The notes beneath the pieces were generated by a model that saw only the letters and a list, made by a program, of their open reading frames with translations, was not told the origin of the DNA and searched no databases. Shown here piece by piece: positions 47,480-56,813 of a DNA stretch of 64,000 nucleotides (positions within the stretch are counted from its first letter, which is position 1; the number at the start of each line of letters is the position of its first letter). This stretch comes from Candidatus Stackebrandtia excrementipullorum (GTDB taxonomy: Bacteria; Actinomycetota; Actinomycetes; Mycobacteriales; Micromonosporaceae), in NCBI GenBank assembly GCA_019113825.1, contig DXGR01000041.1:1-64000 (forward strand). Reading direction: 5' to 3'. Position numbers and translations under genes: made by a program.

Positions 47480-48336
47480 CAAGCCCCCTCGGGCAGCTGT
47501 GAGGCCACGAGGAGGAAAGCGGATTCCAGGTCGGGGGTCCCCGTGCGGCGTAGTAGGTCCGGTGGGGAGTCGTCGGCGATGAGTCGGCCGTCTCGGATGA
47601 AGAGAAGACGATCGCAGCGCGCGGCCTCGTCCATGACGTGACTGGAAATCAGCAGGGTGACGCCCCGATCGGCCAGATCGTGGAAGTGGGCCCAAAGATC
47701 CCGCCGCAGCACCGGGTCCTGGCCGACCGTGGGCTCGTCCAGCACGAGCAGTTCGGGGCGGGCGACGAGTGCGCAGGCCAAACTCACCCGCGCGCGTTCA
47801 CCGCCCGAGAGAGCACCCACGAACCGATGCGCCGCGTCGGCAAGTCCCACGTCGGCGATGGCGGCCTTGACTCGGGCCGCGTCGACGCCGTACATCGTGC
47901 CGAAGTAATCGACGTTCGCTTTCACCGTCATGTCCGAGTAGATCGACGGGCTTTGAGTCACGTAGCCGATCCGGTGCCGCAGTCGAGGGTGGCCCGCGGG
48001 AAGTTCCAGAACCCGGACGGCACCGGCGTGGATGCGTTGCACGCCGACCACGGTGCGCATGAACGTCGTTTTTCCGCTGCCCGAGGGACCGAGAAGCCCG
48101 GTGACCTCTCCGGCCGGGATGTGGCACGTCACATCGTTGAGAACAGGGGCTCCTCGACGGTGAACGGTCAGGTCGGTGACGTCGACGGCTGGTGAACGGT
48201 CAGGTCGGTGACGTCGACGGCTGGCGGCATGAATGTCCGTTCTTGGCTCGTTGACCGGTTTCCACAGTACTTGGATTCCGCGTCGCCCAAGCGTCGATTC
48301 CCGCTTCGCTTGGTGCTTGTGATGCGGCCGGTGCAT
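47479..48336 (-). CDS. ABC-2 exporter ATPase with disturbed start
   Basis: The ATP-binding subunit of the exporter. Walker A is GLLGPSGSGKTTF, the Q-loop YVTQSPSIYSDM, the signature ALSGGERARVSL and Walker B LLVLDEPTVGQD; the switch His is in SSHVMDE. The natural start (MPPAVDVTDLTVH, ATG 48230) is out of frame because a 32-base segment (48159-48222) is duplicated in tandem; without the extra copy the gene would be 239 residues in frame. The frame shown uses ATG 48336 and would add about 45 odd residues. Functional expression is therefore uncertain. Confidence 0.75.
   Translation of the reverse strand: MHRPHHKHQAKRESTLGRRGIQVLWKPVNEPRTDIHAASRRRHRPDRSPAVDVTDLTVHRRGAPVLNDVTCHIPAGEVTGLLGPSGSGKTTFMRTVVGVQRIHAGAVRVLELPAGHPRLRHRIGYVTQSPSIYSDMTVKANVDYFGTMYGVDAARVKAAIADVGLADAAHRFVGALSGGERARVSLACALVARPELLVLDEPTVGQDPVLRRDLWAHFHDLADRGVTLLISSHVMDEAARCDRLLFIRDGRLIADDSPPDLLRRTGTPDLESAFLLVASQLPEGA
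48159..48222. repeat. 32-bp perfect tandem duplication
   Basis: Two identical 32-base copies stand head to tail (48159-48190 and 48191-48222), each starting GGTGAACGGTCAGG and ending GACGGCT. On the reverse strand they encode VDVTDLTVH twice in different frames. The copy count is not a multiple of three, so it shifts the ATPase frame. Confidence 0.95.
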
Positions 48337-48391
48337 CGATTGTTGCGAGTGACCGGTAACGTCTGGTGACGTTTCCCCTTGAGAGGTCCAT

Positions 48392-49924
48392 ATGACATTG
48401 AACAGCGGTTGGTGGGACCGTCCCGACACCCTCCACGATCGGCGTCAGAACGAAGCGATCGAAAGTCTGCAGAGCAGTGTCCTCGCTCAGTCGAGCAGAG
48501 CGCGGCGTCAAGCCGAGAGAAACCGTCAAGCGACCAATAGGGTCGCCGCGGAGGTCGCCAGAGTCGAGGAACGGCTCGAGAACCTGATCGAGTTGACCGA
48601 TCTGCGATTCCGGCTCATGGACCACCACGAGACCAACCGGGTGCGTAACGAACTTGACAGACGGTTGTCGATGCTGTCACGCGGAGGGCATGTTCCGACC
48701 GAGCCTCTCGACGACATCCCCGGTTACTGGCTTCCGCCGGCGGCCAACCTTGTTCTGGAAACCTTCGCCGGTCGGACCGACGTCACGTCTTTCCTGGAGC
48801 TTGCGCGTGAGCGTGATCGGGTGCGCACCGACCTGTTCCTGTTGGCGGCCGGTATCGGATTTGAGGTCCAGACGCTGTCACAGCGGGTCGTCGTAGGGCT
48901 GCTCCATCAGCCCGTGTCCCCGGACCTCGTCGATGGGACGCTCGCCATGGACACTGCGATCAGTGTCACATGGCGGCAGTTGTGGACCGACACGGCGAAA
49001 GGTGCCTTCGGGGACCAGGCCCGTGAACTGCTGCAGAGGCGCTTGACCCCTGCCGTGAGCGATCTCGAGCTTGCCGACGAGCTGACGAAAGCGTTGTCGC
49101 GAGGAAAGACGAACGCGCTGACCGATCTCAGAAGACTGCGGGAACGCTGCGAAAAGGTCATGGCGACGGTCAACGCCTCGCCCACCGGATCACCTGACAC
49201 CGACGCCTGGCGCGACACACTTCGTGGTCTGGTCAACGAAGGCCACGGCGAAGAGATCGAACTGAGGCTGCGTACCCAACGCCTGCTTCGTCGCGTCAAC
49301 GGTAACGACGTGACGAACGTGGGAATGTGGAGTGAAGCCGGCACCGTCAAGTCGTTGTTTGTGAACGACATCCTTGACGACTCGATCGACGACGCTCAGG
49401 CGGTGATGGCCATGCGCTCGTGCGCGGACGCGATCATGCTGTCGGCGCAGCGCCTGTGGGATCGCACGCACAGTGCCCCGCAGGCCCGTCAGATCGTCAG
49501 AATCGAGGGCCTCGACATCGCGGTGACCGCTGCGGGTGTCGAGGAAAGCGACATGAAGGAGATCAGGAGGCGGATCGCCCGGAAGCACACGGTGCCGCCT
49601 CACGAAGTCCGTAACCGGGGGCTTATGGTCGCCGGTTTCTGGGCGCTCGCGATGTTCTTCTTCGCCATCTGGCAGCCGGTCTTGGGTGGCCTGGCCACGG
49701 CCTGCATGCTGGCATTTTTGGTTCCCTTGTTCAAATCACTCCGGGAATCCCGCAACATTGAGGGGCTTCGCGCGGCCCAACTGGTGTCGGCTGAAAAAAG
49801 AATCGAACGGGCTCAAGCCCAATTCGTCAAGACGGGTCAGACACGCGCCGAAACGTCAAACGAGGCGGCGGCCGAACGCGACGCCCTGCAGCGACTGTTG
49901 GGGCCGTATTCACGGGCGCGGTGA
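48392..49924 (+). CDS. Coiled-coil membrane protein, unknown function
   Basis: A 510-residue protein. The first 75 residues form a heptad-rich, Arg/Glu/Gln-rich coiled coil (SSVLAQSSRARRQAERNRQATNRVAAEVARVEERL). A largely helical central region (about 100-400) has no motif I know. Two hydrophobic helices follow near 412-450 (MVAGFWALAMFFFAIW and ATACMLAFLVPLF), then a charged C-terminal helix (KSLRESRNIEGLRAAQLVSAEKRIERAQAQFVKT). It may sit in the membrane with both ends inside. The start is ATG 48392 behind GAGAGG. It is divergent from the ABC ATPase and upstream of hisI. Confidence 0.82.
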   Translation: MTLNSGWWDRPDTLHDRRQNEAIESLQSSVLAQSSRARRQAERNRQATNRVAAEVARVEERLENLIELTDLRFRLMDHHETNRVRNELDRRLSMLSRGGHVPTEPLDDIPGYWLPPAANLVLETFAGRTDVTSFLELARERDRVRTDLFLLAAGIGFEVQTLSQRVVVGLLHQPVSPDLVDGTLAMDTAISVTWRQLWTDTAKGAFGDQARELLQRRLTPAVSDLELADELTKALSRGKTNALTDLRRLRERCEKVMATVNASPTGSPDTDAWRDTLRGLVNEGHGEEIELRLRTQRLLRRVNGNDVTNVGMWSEAGTVKSLFVNDILDDSIDDAQAVMAMRSCADAIMLSAQRLWDRTHSAPQARQIVRIEGLDIAVTAAGVEESDMKEIRRRIARKHTVPPHEVRNRGLMVAGFWALAMFFFAIWQPVLGGLATACMLAFLVPLFKSLRESRNIEGLRAAQLVSAEKRIERAQAQFVKTGQTRAETSNEAAAERDALQRLLGPYSRAR

Positions 49925-49984
49925 CGGATTGTCGGAGTCGCGCCGAGGCGGTGTGGCCGTTTCGGCGACGACTCGTCACAATCG

Positions 49985-50350
49985 ATGATTGTGGGAACAT
50001 CGTCATCCTTGCCGCCGCGGATCGCCGGGCGGCTCAGCCGCGACGACCGGGGCCTCGTTGCCGCGGTGGTCCAACAACACGACTCCGGGGAGGTTCTGAT
50101 GTTGGCCTGGATGAACGACGAGGCGCTTCATCGAACCCTCACGACCGGCCGGGCCACCTACTATTCGCGGAGCCGGGACACGCTGTGGGTGAAGGGGGAG
50201 ACCTCCGGGAACGTGCAGCACGTCAAATCCGTCGCGCTCGACTGTGACGGAGACGCCCTGCTCGTCAAGGTGGATCAGATCGGTCCGGCGTGCCACACCG
50301 GCACCGACACCTGTTTCACCGACCGCGATCTGGCGATGGAGACCGAATGA
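49985..50350 (+). CDS. hisI: Phosphoribosyl-AMP cyclohydrolase
   Basis: HisI opens the adenine ring of phosphoribosyl-AMP in histidine synthesis. The 121-residue protein has [32 protein letters not shown], the zinc and magnesium ligands [27 protein letters not shown]. Start ATG 49985 is shown; GTG 49991 is a good alternative because CACAAT (49977-49982) would be a -10 for a leaderless message there. Its stop overlaps the Trp-associated gene (ATGA). The hisE and hisG genes lie 20 kb upstream. Confidence 0.94.
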   Translation: MIVGTSSSLPPRIAGRLSRDDRGLVAAVVQQHDSGEVLMLAWMNDEALHRTLTTGRATYYSRSRDTLWVKGETSGNVQHVKSVALDCDGDALLVKVDQIGPACHTGTDTCFTDRDLAMETE

Positions 50351-50871
50351 CACCGCGCAGGGAGTTGACGGCGGCGGTCCTGTCGAGTGTGGCCGCCGCA
50401 GGTGTCGGGTTGTTTGCCGTCACCCGAACATGGGGCGCAGAAACCGTTGCCAGGCCGTACCCGCTTCCAGCCGAGACCGTGACCACCGTGGGGACTTCGG
50501 TGGCTCCGTGGGCACTCCCGGCCGGAATTGTGGCGTTGGCGGCGGGTCTGGCCCTGGTGGCCACCGGTGGGCGCGCCAGGGGCGTCGTGCTCTGCATCCT
50601 CGCCGCGTGCGGAGTCGTGGCGGCGGTGTCGGGTGGAGTCGGCGTGGTTGGTCTGGTCGGAGTGTGGCCGGTGGTTACGGTTCTGTCCGGTGCCGTGGTT
50701 GCCGTGGTTGCCGTGTGGTCGTGGTTTCGGCATCGCGACTGGCCCCGGATGTCGGCTCGGTACGAACGCAATGAGACCGACACCGAAACGCTGGTCGTAT
50801 CCGATGGCGAGCCGGTGGATGCGACTCGCCTCTGGGACGCGCTTGGTCGAGGCGACGACCCCACACGGTGA
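50347..50871 (+). CDS. Trp biosynthesis-associated membrane protein (TIGR02234)
   Basis: A 174-residue integral membrane protein with about four hydrophobic segments (near 8-24, 50-68, 75-92 and 100-122) and the loop [12 protein letters not shown]. From memory it matches the actinobacterial TIGR02234/TrpMP family, which is found only in trp operons and has no known biochemical role. Start ATG 50347 overlaps the hisI stop. In related genomes trpE stands between hisI and this gene, but here it is missing. trpC follows after 244 bases with its own promoter. Confidence 0.86.
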   Translation: MTPRRELTAAVLSSVAAAGVGLFAVTRTWGAETVARPYPLPAETVTTVGTSVAPWALPAGIVALAAGLALVATGGRARGVVLCILAACGVVAAVSGGVGVVGLVGVWPVVTVLSGAVVAVVAVWSWFRHRDWPRMSARYERNETDTETLVVSDGEPVDATRLWDALGRGDDPTR

Positions 50872-51115
50872 ATGTCCACGCAGCGGCGCTCGATGCCGAG
50901 GGACCCTTCACGTCGGCGGGCCGTCTGAGGCGGTTCGAGACGCCGTTACGGCTTAAGACCACGTGCTATTGCGGTAATGCGCGGGTCGCCACGGACCGCG
51001 CCGGATGAACCCGCTAGGCTGCCGACACGGTACTTGGCCGGTCTGGAGCCCACCTGGTTGGCAGGTCGCGGTTTTGCTTGGGTACCACGAAAACGCCGGG
51101 AGAGGAGTGCGCGCG
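50872..51115 (+). promoter_or_regulatory. Intergenic region with likely trpC promoter
   Basis: TAGGCT at 51015-51020 is a good -10 and would give a leader of about 90 bases. That leader contains three in-frame Trp codons (51035, 51044, 51059) in the trpC frame but no stop, so it is not a classical attenuator peptide. A weak hairpin (ACCTG...CAGGT, 51052-51066) also lies here. Confidence 0.4.
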
Positions 51116-51925
51116 GTGAGTGTGCTCGACGAGATAGTCGCCGGAGTCGCCGCCGACGTGGCGAAACGACAGCAGCAGATTCCCATGGAACAGATCCGCG
51201 ATCTCGCGGAGAAGACCCCGCCGCCGTTGGACGCCTTGGCGGCGTTGCGGCAGCCGGGAGTGGGAGTCATCGCGGAGGTCAAACGATCGTCACCGTCGAA
51301 AGGTTCGTTGGCCGAGATCCCGGATCCGGCCGAGCTGGCATGTGAATATGCGGCAGGAGGCGCTCGAGCCATCAGCGTCCTGACCGAGGAGAACTACTTC
51401 AAGGGAAGTCTCGAGGACCTTGACGCAGTACGCGCGTCGGTTCGTATCCCGGTATTGCGCAAGGACTTCATCGTTTCCAGCTACCAGGTACACGAGGCCC
51501 GTGCCCATGGCGCCGACCTGGTGCTGCTCATCGTTGCCGCCCTGGAGCAGAATGCACTGGTGTCGCTTCACGAACGCATCGAGTCGTTGGGAATGACCGC
51601 TTTGGTCGAGGTCCACGACGAGGAGGAGGCCGACCGTGCGTTGGCCGCCGGTGCCCGCGTGATCGGAGTGAACGCACGGGATCTACGTACGCTCAAGGTG
51701 GACCGTTCGGTCTTCGAGCGTGTTGCTCCGGGACTGCCTGCCGACGTCGTGAAGATCGCCGAGTCCGGCGTGCGTGAGACCCGTGACCTGTTGCGTTACG
51801 CATCGGTGGGAGCCGACGCGGTGTTGATCGGCGAGGGACTGGTTACCGATAAAAGCCCACGGGAGGCGGTGGCTGCGATGGTGACGGCCGGAAGCCACCC
51901 GTCTACACCAAGGCCGGTGCGATGA
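51116..51925 (+). CDS. trpC: Indole-3-glycerol-phosphate synthase
   Basis: TrpC closes the indole ring from carboxyphenylamino-deoxyribulose phosphate. The 269-residue TIM-barrel protein has [13 protein letters not shown] with the catalytic Lys, [20 protein letters not shown], and the phosphate-binding AESGV and VLIGEGLV. The start is GTG 51116 ([11 protein letters not shown]) behind GAGAGGAG; the longer frame from 51005 begins upstream of the likely transcription start. The stop overlaps trpB (ATGA). The family often serves both tryptophan and histidine through bifunctional PriA; that gene is not here. Confidence 0.96.
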   Translation: MSVLDEIVAGVAADVAKRQQQIPMEQIRDLAEKTPPPLDALAALRQPGVGVIAEVKRSSPSKGSLAEIPDPAELACEYAAGGARAISVLTEENYFKGSLEDLDAVRASVRIPVLRKDFIVSSYQVHEARAHGADLVLLIVAALEQNALVSLHERIESLGMTALVEVHDEEEADRALAAGARVIGVNARDLRTLKVDRSVFERVAPGLPADVVKIAESGVRETRDLLRYASVGADAVLIGEGLVTDKSPREAVAAMVTAGSHPSTPRPVR

Positions 51926-53133
51926 CGACCGATCCAGACCGGTTGGGGCACTGGGGCGCCTACGGTGGGCGCTTCGTTCCCGAAGCCCTGATGGCGGCAC
52001 TGGACGAATTGGATGCCGGTTACCGCAAGGCGTTCGCCGACGAATCCTTTCGCGCCGAACTCGACCGCATGTTGGTCGAATACGCCGGTGTGCCGTCGCC
52101 GCTGTACGAGGCCGAGCGTCTCTCCGATCAGCTTGGTGTAAGGGTTCTTCTGAAACGGGAGGACCTGAACCACACCGGCGCTCACAAGATACGCAACGTG
52201 TTGGGGCAGGCGTTGCTGGCGAAACGTTTGGGTAAGCCGCGCATCATCGCCGAGACCGGTGCTGGTCAGCACGGTGTGGCCAGTGCGACGGCTGCGGCGT
52301 ATCTGGGGCTTGAATGCACCGTGTACATGGGTGCCGAAGACGTTCGGCGGCAGGCTCTCAACGTTGCTCGTATGAAGATCCTGGGCGCCGAGGTGGTGCC
52401 CGTCGCCGCGGGTTCGCAGACGTTGAAGGACTCGATCAACGAGGCACTGCGCGACTGGGTGTCAACAGTGGACACAACGCATTATCTTATCGGCACAGTG
52501 GCCGGACCACACCCGTACCCGGTTCTTGTCCGTGAGCTGGTGGCCGGGATCGGTCGCGAGGCTCGACAACAATGCCTCGACCGGTACGGGCGACTGCCCG
52601 ACGCGGTAAGCGCGTGCGTCGGTGGCGGGTCCAACGCCATCGGGGCCTTCCACGCATTCGTCGACGACGCCGAAGTCGCCCTTCACGGATTCGAAGCCGG
52701 TGGCGACGGAATCGAGACGGGGCGTCACGGTGCGACGTTGGCGGCCGGAAGCGTCGGCGTTCTTCACGGCGCCCGTACCTACATCATGCAGGACGAGGAC
52801 GGCCAGATCGTCGAATCGCACTCGATTTCGGCGGGCTTGGACTATCCGTCGGTGGGGCCCGAGCACGCTTGGCTGAAAGACATCGGCCGTGTCAGGTACG
52901 AAGCCGTGACCGACACCGAAGCCATGGACGCGTTCCAGCGCCTCTGCCGCAGCGAGGGCATCATTCCCGCGCTGGAAAGCTCTCACGCCGTGGCCGGCGC
53001 GATTAAATTGGCACCTGAACTTCGTGCCGAGCACGGCGAAGACGCCACCGTGTTGGTGTGTCTGTCGGGCCGCGGCGACAAGGACATGGAAACGGCCGCC
53101 CGGTACTTCGGGCTGACCGACGATCAAGCGTGA
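51922..53133 (+). CDS. trpB: Tryptophan synthase, beta subunit
   Basis: TrpB joins indole and serine to give tryptophan with PLP, in complex with TrpA. The 403-residue protein has the PLP Lys89 in [11 protein letters not shown], the indole-channel segment [14 protein letters not shown] and the phosphate-binding VGGGSNAIG. Length and motifs are those of the TrpB1 type that works with TrpA. Start ATG 51922 overlaps the trpC stop; trpA follows after 10 bases. Confidence 0.97.
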   Translation: MTTDPDRLGHWGAYGGRFVPEALMAALDELDAGYRKAFADESFRAELDRMLVEYAGVPSPLYEAERLSDQLGVRVLLKREDLNHTGAHKIRNVLGQALLAKRLGKPRIIAETGAGQHGVASATAAAYLGLECTVYMGAEDVRRQALNVARMKILGAEVVPVAAGSQTLKDSINEALRDWVSTVDTTHYLIGTVAGPHPYPVLVRELVAGIGREARQQCLDRYGRLPDAVSACVGGGSNAIGAFHAFVDDAEVALHGFEAGGDGIETGRHGATLAAGSVGVLHGARTYIMQDEDGQIVESHSISAGLDYPSVGPEHAWLKDIGRVRYEAVTDTEAMDAFQRLCRSEGIIPALESSHAVAGAIKLAPELRAEHGEDATVLVCLSGRGDKDMETAARYFGLTDDQA

Positions 53134-53143
53134 AGGTGACTCG

Positions 53144-53935
53144 ATGAGCGTCTCCGGTGCCCTGGAGAAGACCCGCGCGGACGGCAGGTCCGCTCTGGTC
53201 GGCTATTACCCCGCCGGTTTTCCAACGGTGGAGGGGTCGATCACCGCGGTCAACACGATGATCGACGCCGGCTGCGACATCATCGAAATAGGTCTGCCCT
53301 ATTCCGACCCGGTTATGGACGGCGCGGCGATTCAACGGGCCGCCGCGACCGCGTTGGCCGCGGGTACACGTACGCGGGACGTTCTACGCGTCGTGGAGGC
53401 GGTGTCCGGTCGGGGCGTACCCATCCTGATCATGACGTACTGGAACCCGGTCGAAAAGTACGGTGTGGACTCGTTCGCGCGTGACCTGGCCGCCGCCGGG
53501 TGCGCCGGACTCATCACGCCGGATCTGATCCCCGAGGAGGCCGACGACTGGCTGAGCGCCTCCGACGACCACGGCCTCGACCGGATATTCCTGGTGGCGC
53601 CCAGCTCGACCGCGGAACGTATCTCGCGAACGGTCGACGTGACACGCGGGTTCGTCTACGCGCAGTCGATCATGGGGGTCACCGGCGTCCGCGACACGAC
53701 ATCGGGCGCGGCTCCGGACCTGGTGACGCGGACCCGTCGCGCCACGGACCTCCCGATCGGTGTGGGGCTGGGCGTGCGTAGCCGAGAACAGGCGGCGGAA
53801 GTCGCCGAGTATGCCGATGCCGTCATCGTCGGCTCGGCGTTGATTTCATGCCTGCTGGAAAACCCCGACGAATCCTCGGGGTTGAACGCGCTGCGGGGTT
53901 TGACCGCCGAACTGGCGGCGGGAGTGGGCCGCTGA
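53144..53935 (+). CDS. trpA: Tryptophan synthase, alpha subunit
   Basis: TrpA cleaves indoleglycerol phosphate to indole and glyceraldehyde 3-phosphate and passes indole to TrpB. The 263-residue protein has the catalytic Glu49 and Asp60 in IIEIGLPYSDPVMDG, LITPDLIPEEA and the phosphate loop GVTGVRD, VGLGVRS. The start is ATG 53144 with GAAGGTGA 7 bases before. It is the last trp gene here; lgt follows after 67 bases. Confidence 0.97.
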   Translation: MSVSGALEKTRADGRSALVGYYPAGFPTVEGSITAVNTMIDAGCDIIEIGLPYSDPVMDGAAIQRAAATALAAGTRTRDVLRVVEAVSGRGVPILIMTYWNPVEKYGVDSFARDLAAAGCAGLITPDLIPEEADDWLSASDDHGLDRIFLVAPSSTAERISRTVDVTRGFVYAQSIMGVTGVRDTTSGAAPDLVTRTRRATDLPIGVGLGVRSREQAAEVAEYADAVIVGSALISCLLENPDESSGLNALRGLTAELAAGVGR

Positions 53936-54002
53936 TCCCGGACGCCTGCGCAAAGCCGACCACGGATTCCGTGATTTCGGTTGAGGCGGTAGCGTATTCG
54001 AT

Positions 54003-54998
54003 GTGGATCTCGCCTACATACCCAGTCCGTCCCAGGACACCTGGTATCTCTTCGACCTGATACCGCTACGCGGATATGCGTTCAGCATCATTGCGGGCAT
54101 CGTCGTCGCCTGTTGGATCACCGAAGCGCGATTGCGGCGGCGTGGTGCCCCGGCGGGGACGGTCATCGACCTGGCGGTATGGGCCGTACCCTTCGGTATT
54201 CTCGGCGGCAGGATCTACCACCTCATCACTTCACCGGAACGGTATTTCGGTGAGGGGGGTGAACCCATTCGGGCGCTCTACATCTGGGAAGGCGGCCTGG
54301 GCATACCCGGTGCGGTGGCCCTGGGGGGTCTGGGGGTGTGGATCGCGTGCCGCAAATCCCCGGTGTCGTTTGCCATGGTCGCCGGGGCCATTGCGCCGGC
54401 GCTTCCCGTCGCGCAGGCGATCGGTCGGCTCGGCAACTGGTTCAACCAGGAACTGTACGGATTGCCGACCAACCTCCCATGGGGCGTGGAGATCGACTGG
54501 GCGCACCAGGAAGGCATCATTCCACCCGAGTACTACGGGGCCGCCGCATACCACCCCACCTTCCTGTACGAAATGGTGTGGAACCTCGGCATCGCGCTGG
54601 TGGTGTGGCAGTTGGACCGGTACTTCCGGTTCGGTCGTGGCCGCGCCTTCGCCGTGTACGTGTTGTTGTACGGGGTCGGACGGTTCTGGATCGAGGGCCT
54701 ACGGATCGACCCGGCAAACGCGTTCATGGGGTTCCGCGTCAACGAATGGATGGCTCTGGCCATGGTTGTCGCAGCGGTGATCTACCTACTGCGTGTCTCC
54801 GGTTCCCAAGAGGTCCTGGTACCCGATGGGGACGGTGGTCTCCGACAGGTTGCGTGGGACTCCGATGCGGCGCAGCGAGCAGAGGAACTCGAGGACGACG
54901 ACACCGACGAAAAATCCGAAGCCACCGAGTCGACCGCCGAAGACTCCAAGGCTTCGGGGGCTGCGGCCGACCGTGACGGCGAACCGGACGCGAAGTAG
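54003..54998 (+). CDS. lgt: Prolipoprotein diacylglyceryl transferase
   Basis: Lgt adds a diacylglyceryl group to the Cys of lipoprotein precursors in the membrane. The 331-residue protein has about seven helices and the signature GRLGNWFNQELYG, with the His of YAFSII and the GGRIYHLI segment. The C-terminal 65 residues are acidic (EELEDDDTDEKSEATEST) and would be cytoplasmic. Start GTG 54003 has a -10-like TAGCGT 7 bases upstream and no ribosome binding site, suggesting a leaderless start. Trp genes preceding lgt is a common actinobacterial order. Confidence 0.95.
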   Translation: MDLAYIPSPSQDTWYLFDLIPLRGYAFSIIAGIVVACWITEARLRRRGAPAGTVIDLAVWAVPFGILGGRIYHLITSPERYFGEGGEPIRALYIWEGGLGIPGAVALGGLGVWIACRKSPVSFAMVAGAIAPALPVAQAIGRLGNWFNQELYGLPTNLPWGVEIDWAHQEGIIPPEYYGAAAYHPTFLYEMVWNLGIALVVWQLDRYFRFGRGRAFAVYVLLYGVGRFWIEGLRIDPANAFMGFRVNEWMALAMVVAAVIYLLRVSGSQEVLVPDGDGGLRQVAWDSDAAQRAEELEDDDTDEKSEATESTAEDSKASGAAADRDGEPDAK

Positions 54999-55001
54999 CC
55001 G

Positions 55002-56168
55002 ATGACGGCTCAACGACGGGCGGTCATCGTCGGCGCAGGCATCGGCGGCCTCGCATCGGCGATTGCTCTTGAACAGGCCGGATGGCGTGTTGCGCTTCTG
55101 GAGCGTGGTGAACGGCTGAGCGGTGACGGCTCGGCCCTGTTGGTCCAACCCAACGCAATCCGTGCGCTGCGAGCCTTGGGACTGGGGGTGGCGATCGACG
55201 CGATCTCCACGCCGTTCGACGCCGGTCGGCTGCGTCGTCACGACGGCCGTCCGCTGGTGAGGGTTTCGACCGGCGAAATGTCGGACCGCCTCGGTGCTCA
55301 AGCTGTGGCGATGCATCGGAACGACCTGTTCGAGGCGCTGGTTTCGGCGTTGGGGGACCGTGTGGAGGTGCACACCGGGGTCACGGCCACCCACGTCGAC
55401 CTGGTGCAGCCGGCCGCAGGTGACAACACGCGGCGGTGGCCGGCCGACCTCGTGGTGGGGGCGGACGGCATCAACAGCGCCGTCCGCACCGGGATCGACG
55501 CCCAGGCCACGGTCCGTGGGTCCGGCACCGTCGCGTTTCGGGCCGTCGTGCCACCGCACCGTATGCCGTCGTTTCCCGACGGCGGTGAAACACACGGTGG
55601 TGACGGACGACGTTTCCTGTACGCGAGCCTCGGCGAGCGTGGCGCATACTGGGCCGCGATCGTGCGGGGCGGTCTCCGGCCCGAGCCGCCCTCGGTGCGG
55701 CACCGGCTTGTCGCCGAGTGGTTCGACGGTTGGCACGAACCCATCCCACAGTTGATCGCCGCGACGCGTCCCGAGGAGATCCAGCAGGAGCAGATCAGCT
55801 TTCTGCAGCCGCTGCCGCGCCGATACACGCACGTCGCCGAATCAGGAGGCGCTGTCCTGGTGGGAGACGCGGCTCACGCAATGGCTCCGGACCTGGGGCA
55901 GGGCGCCGGCTTGGCCCTTGAGGACGGCGTGACCCTCGGGGTATGTCTGACCCGGGATTCGATTACGGACGGCTTGAGAGAGTACGAGCGGTTGCGTCGT
56001 GCCAGAACGTTGAAACTGGCTCGGGCATCGCGTCGTATGAGCGCCCTGTTGAACACCCGGGGCCGGTTCAGCACCGGTATGCGGGACGGACTGCTACGGG
56101 CGGTGCCGGACAGCTGGTTTGGGCGAGGTAGCGTCGCGGCCGCGGATTGGCAGCCTCCCACGCCGTAA
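55002..56168 (+). CDS. FAD-dependent monooxygenase
   Basis: A 388-residue flavoprotein of the UbiH/salicylate hydroxylase class. The FAD dinucleotide motif is VIVGAGIGGLASAIALEQAGWRVALLERG, the second conserved segment is DLVVGADGINSAVR, and the ribose-binding motif is VLVGDAAHAMAPDLGQGAGLALEDG. The start is ATG 55002, 3 bases after lgt, so it is probably co-transcribed. The substrate is likely an aromatic or polyketide compound but cannot be named. The protein looks intact and of normal length. Confidence 0.9.
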   Translation: MTAQRRAVIVGAGIGGLASAIALEQAGWRVALLERGERLSGDGSALLVQPNAIRALRALGLGVAIDAISTPFDAGRLRRHDGRPLVRVSTGEMSDRLGAQAVAMHRNDLFEALVSALGDRVEVHTGVTATHVDLVQPAAGDNTRRWPADLVVGADGINSAVRTGIDAQATVRGSGTVAFRAVVPPHRMPSFPDGGETHGGDGRRFLYASLGERGAYWAAIVRGGLRPEPPSVRHRLVAEWFDGWHEPIPQLIAATRPEEIQQEQISFLQPLPRRYTHVAESGGAVLVGDAAHAMAPDLGQGAGLALEDGVTLGVCLTRDSITDGLREYERLRRARTLKLARASRRMSALLNTRGRFSTGMRDGLLRAVPDSWFGRGSVAAADWQPPTP

Positions 56169-56219
56169 GGCCGTTCGTCGTGGTATGACCGCCACGGCGA
56201 ACGACTCGCTAGGCCTTAC
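56165..56219. terminator. Bidirectional terminator between monooxygenase and stress protein genes
   Basis: GTAAGGCC at 56165-56172 pairs with GGCCTTAC at 56212-56219, and inside it GTTCGTCGTGG (56173-56183) pairs with CCACGGCGAAC (56192-56202) with one G-T pair. The structure includes both stop codons of the convergent genes. Confidence 0.75.
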
Positions 56220-56689
56220 ACCAACGACTGGTCGTTGGCGGAGGGCTCGGGTGGTACCGGTATGACGACGACGGGGCAGCGCGCTTGACGAATGCATTCC
56301 TCGGTCACCGACCCGAGAAGGGCATGGCGAAGACGCCCGTGCCCGTGACTGCCCAACACCAGCAGGTACGCCTGTCCGGCGGCGTCGGCGAGGACCGTGG
56401 CAGGCATGCCGAGTATGACGCTTCCGGTGACCACACGGGTGCTCCCGGTCGCGGTCACGACGTCCTCGATCTCGTTCATCAGGACCGTCTCGGCTCGTCT
56501 GCGTTCTTCCTCGGGGTCACTCATGGCGATCGTGGCGCCGACCATGGCGGCGTCGTTGACCTCGCGTTGCCAGGCCATGACCGCTTCAACGGACGCATCG
56601 GCCGGCTCAGCGTGTTCCAGTGCCCACCGTAGGGCCCGACGTCCGCCGTCGGACCCGTCGACGCCTACGACGATGTGTTGACCGGCCAT
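56216..56689 (-). CDS. Universal stress protein family
   Basis: A 157-residue UspA-like protein. VGVDGSDGGRRALRWALEHA opens the fold, and the ATP-binding pattern LGSHGHGRLRHALLGSVTEECIRQARCPVVVIP is complete, so it is likely of the ATP-binding class. The start is ATG 56689 with AGAGG upstream. Usp proteins respond to starvation or low oxygen in related bacteria. It is a single-gene unit, convergent with the monooxygenase. Confidence 0.94.
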   Translation of the reverse strand: MAGQHIVVGVDGSDGGRRALRWALEHAEPADASVEAVMAWQREVNDAAMVGATIAMSDPEEERRRAETVLMNEIEDVVTATGSTRVVTGSVILGMPATVLADAAGQAYLLVLGSHGHGRLRHALLGSVTEECIRQARCPVVVIPVPPEPSANDQSLV

Positions 56690-56813
56690 GACCTATCACC
56701 TCTGGTGTGTCATCGTTGTGTGCCGTCCCCGTACCCGGAACCATAGCGCTTGAAACCGATGAGGTCGGTGAGCTGCATATTCGTGTTGCCGTGTTTGAAC
56801 GGTGCATGTGAGG

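Noticed and set aside
51005-51115. N-terminal extension of trpC from ATG 51005
   Set aside because: Lies before the probable -10 (51015-51020); the GAGAGGAG site fits GTG 51116, and the family starts there.
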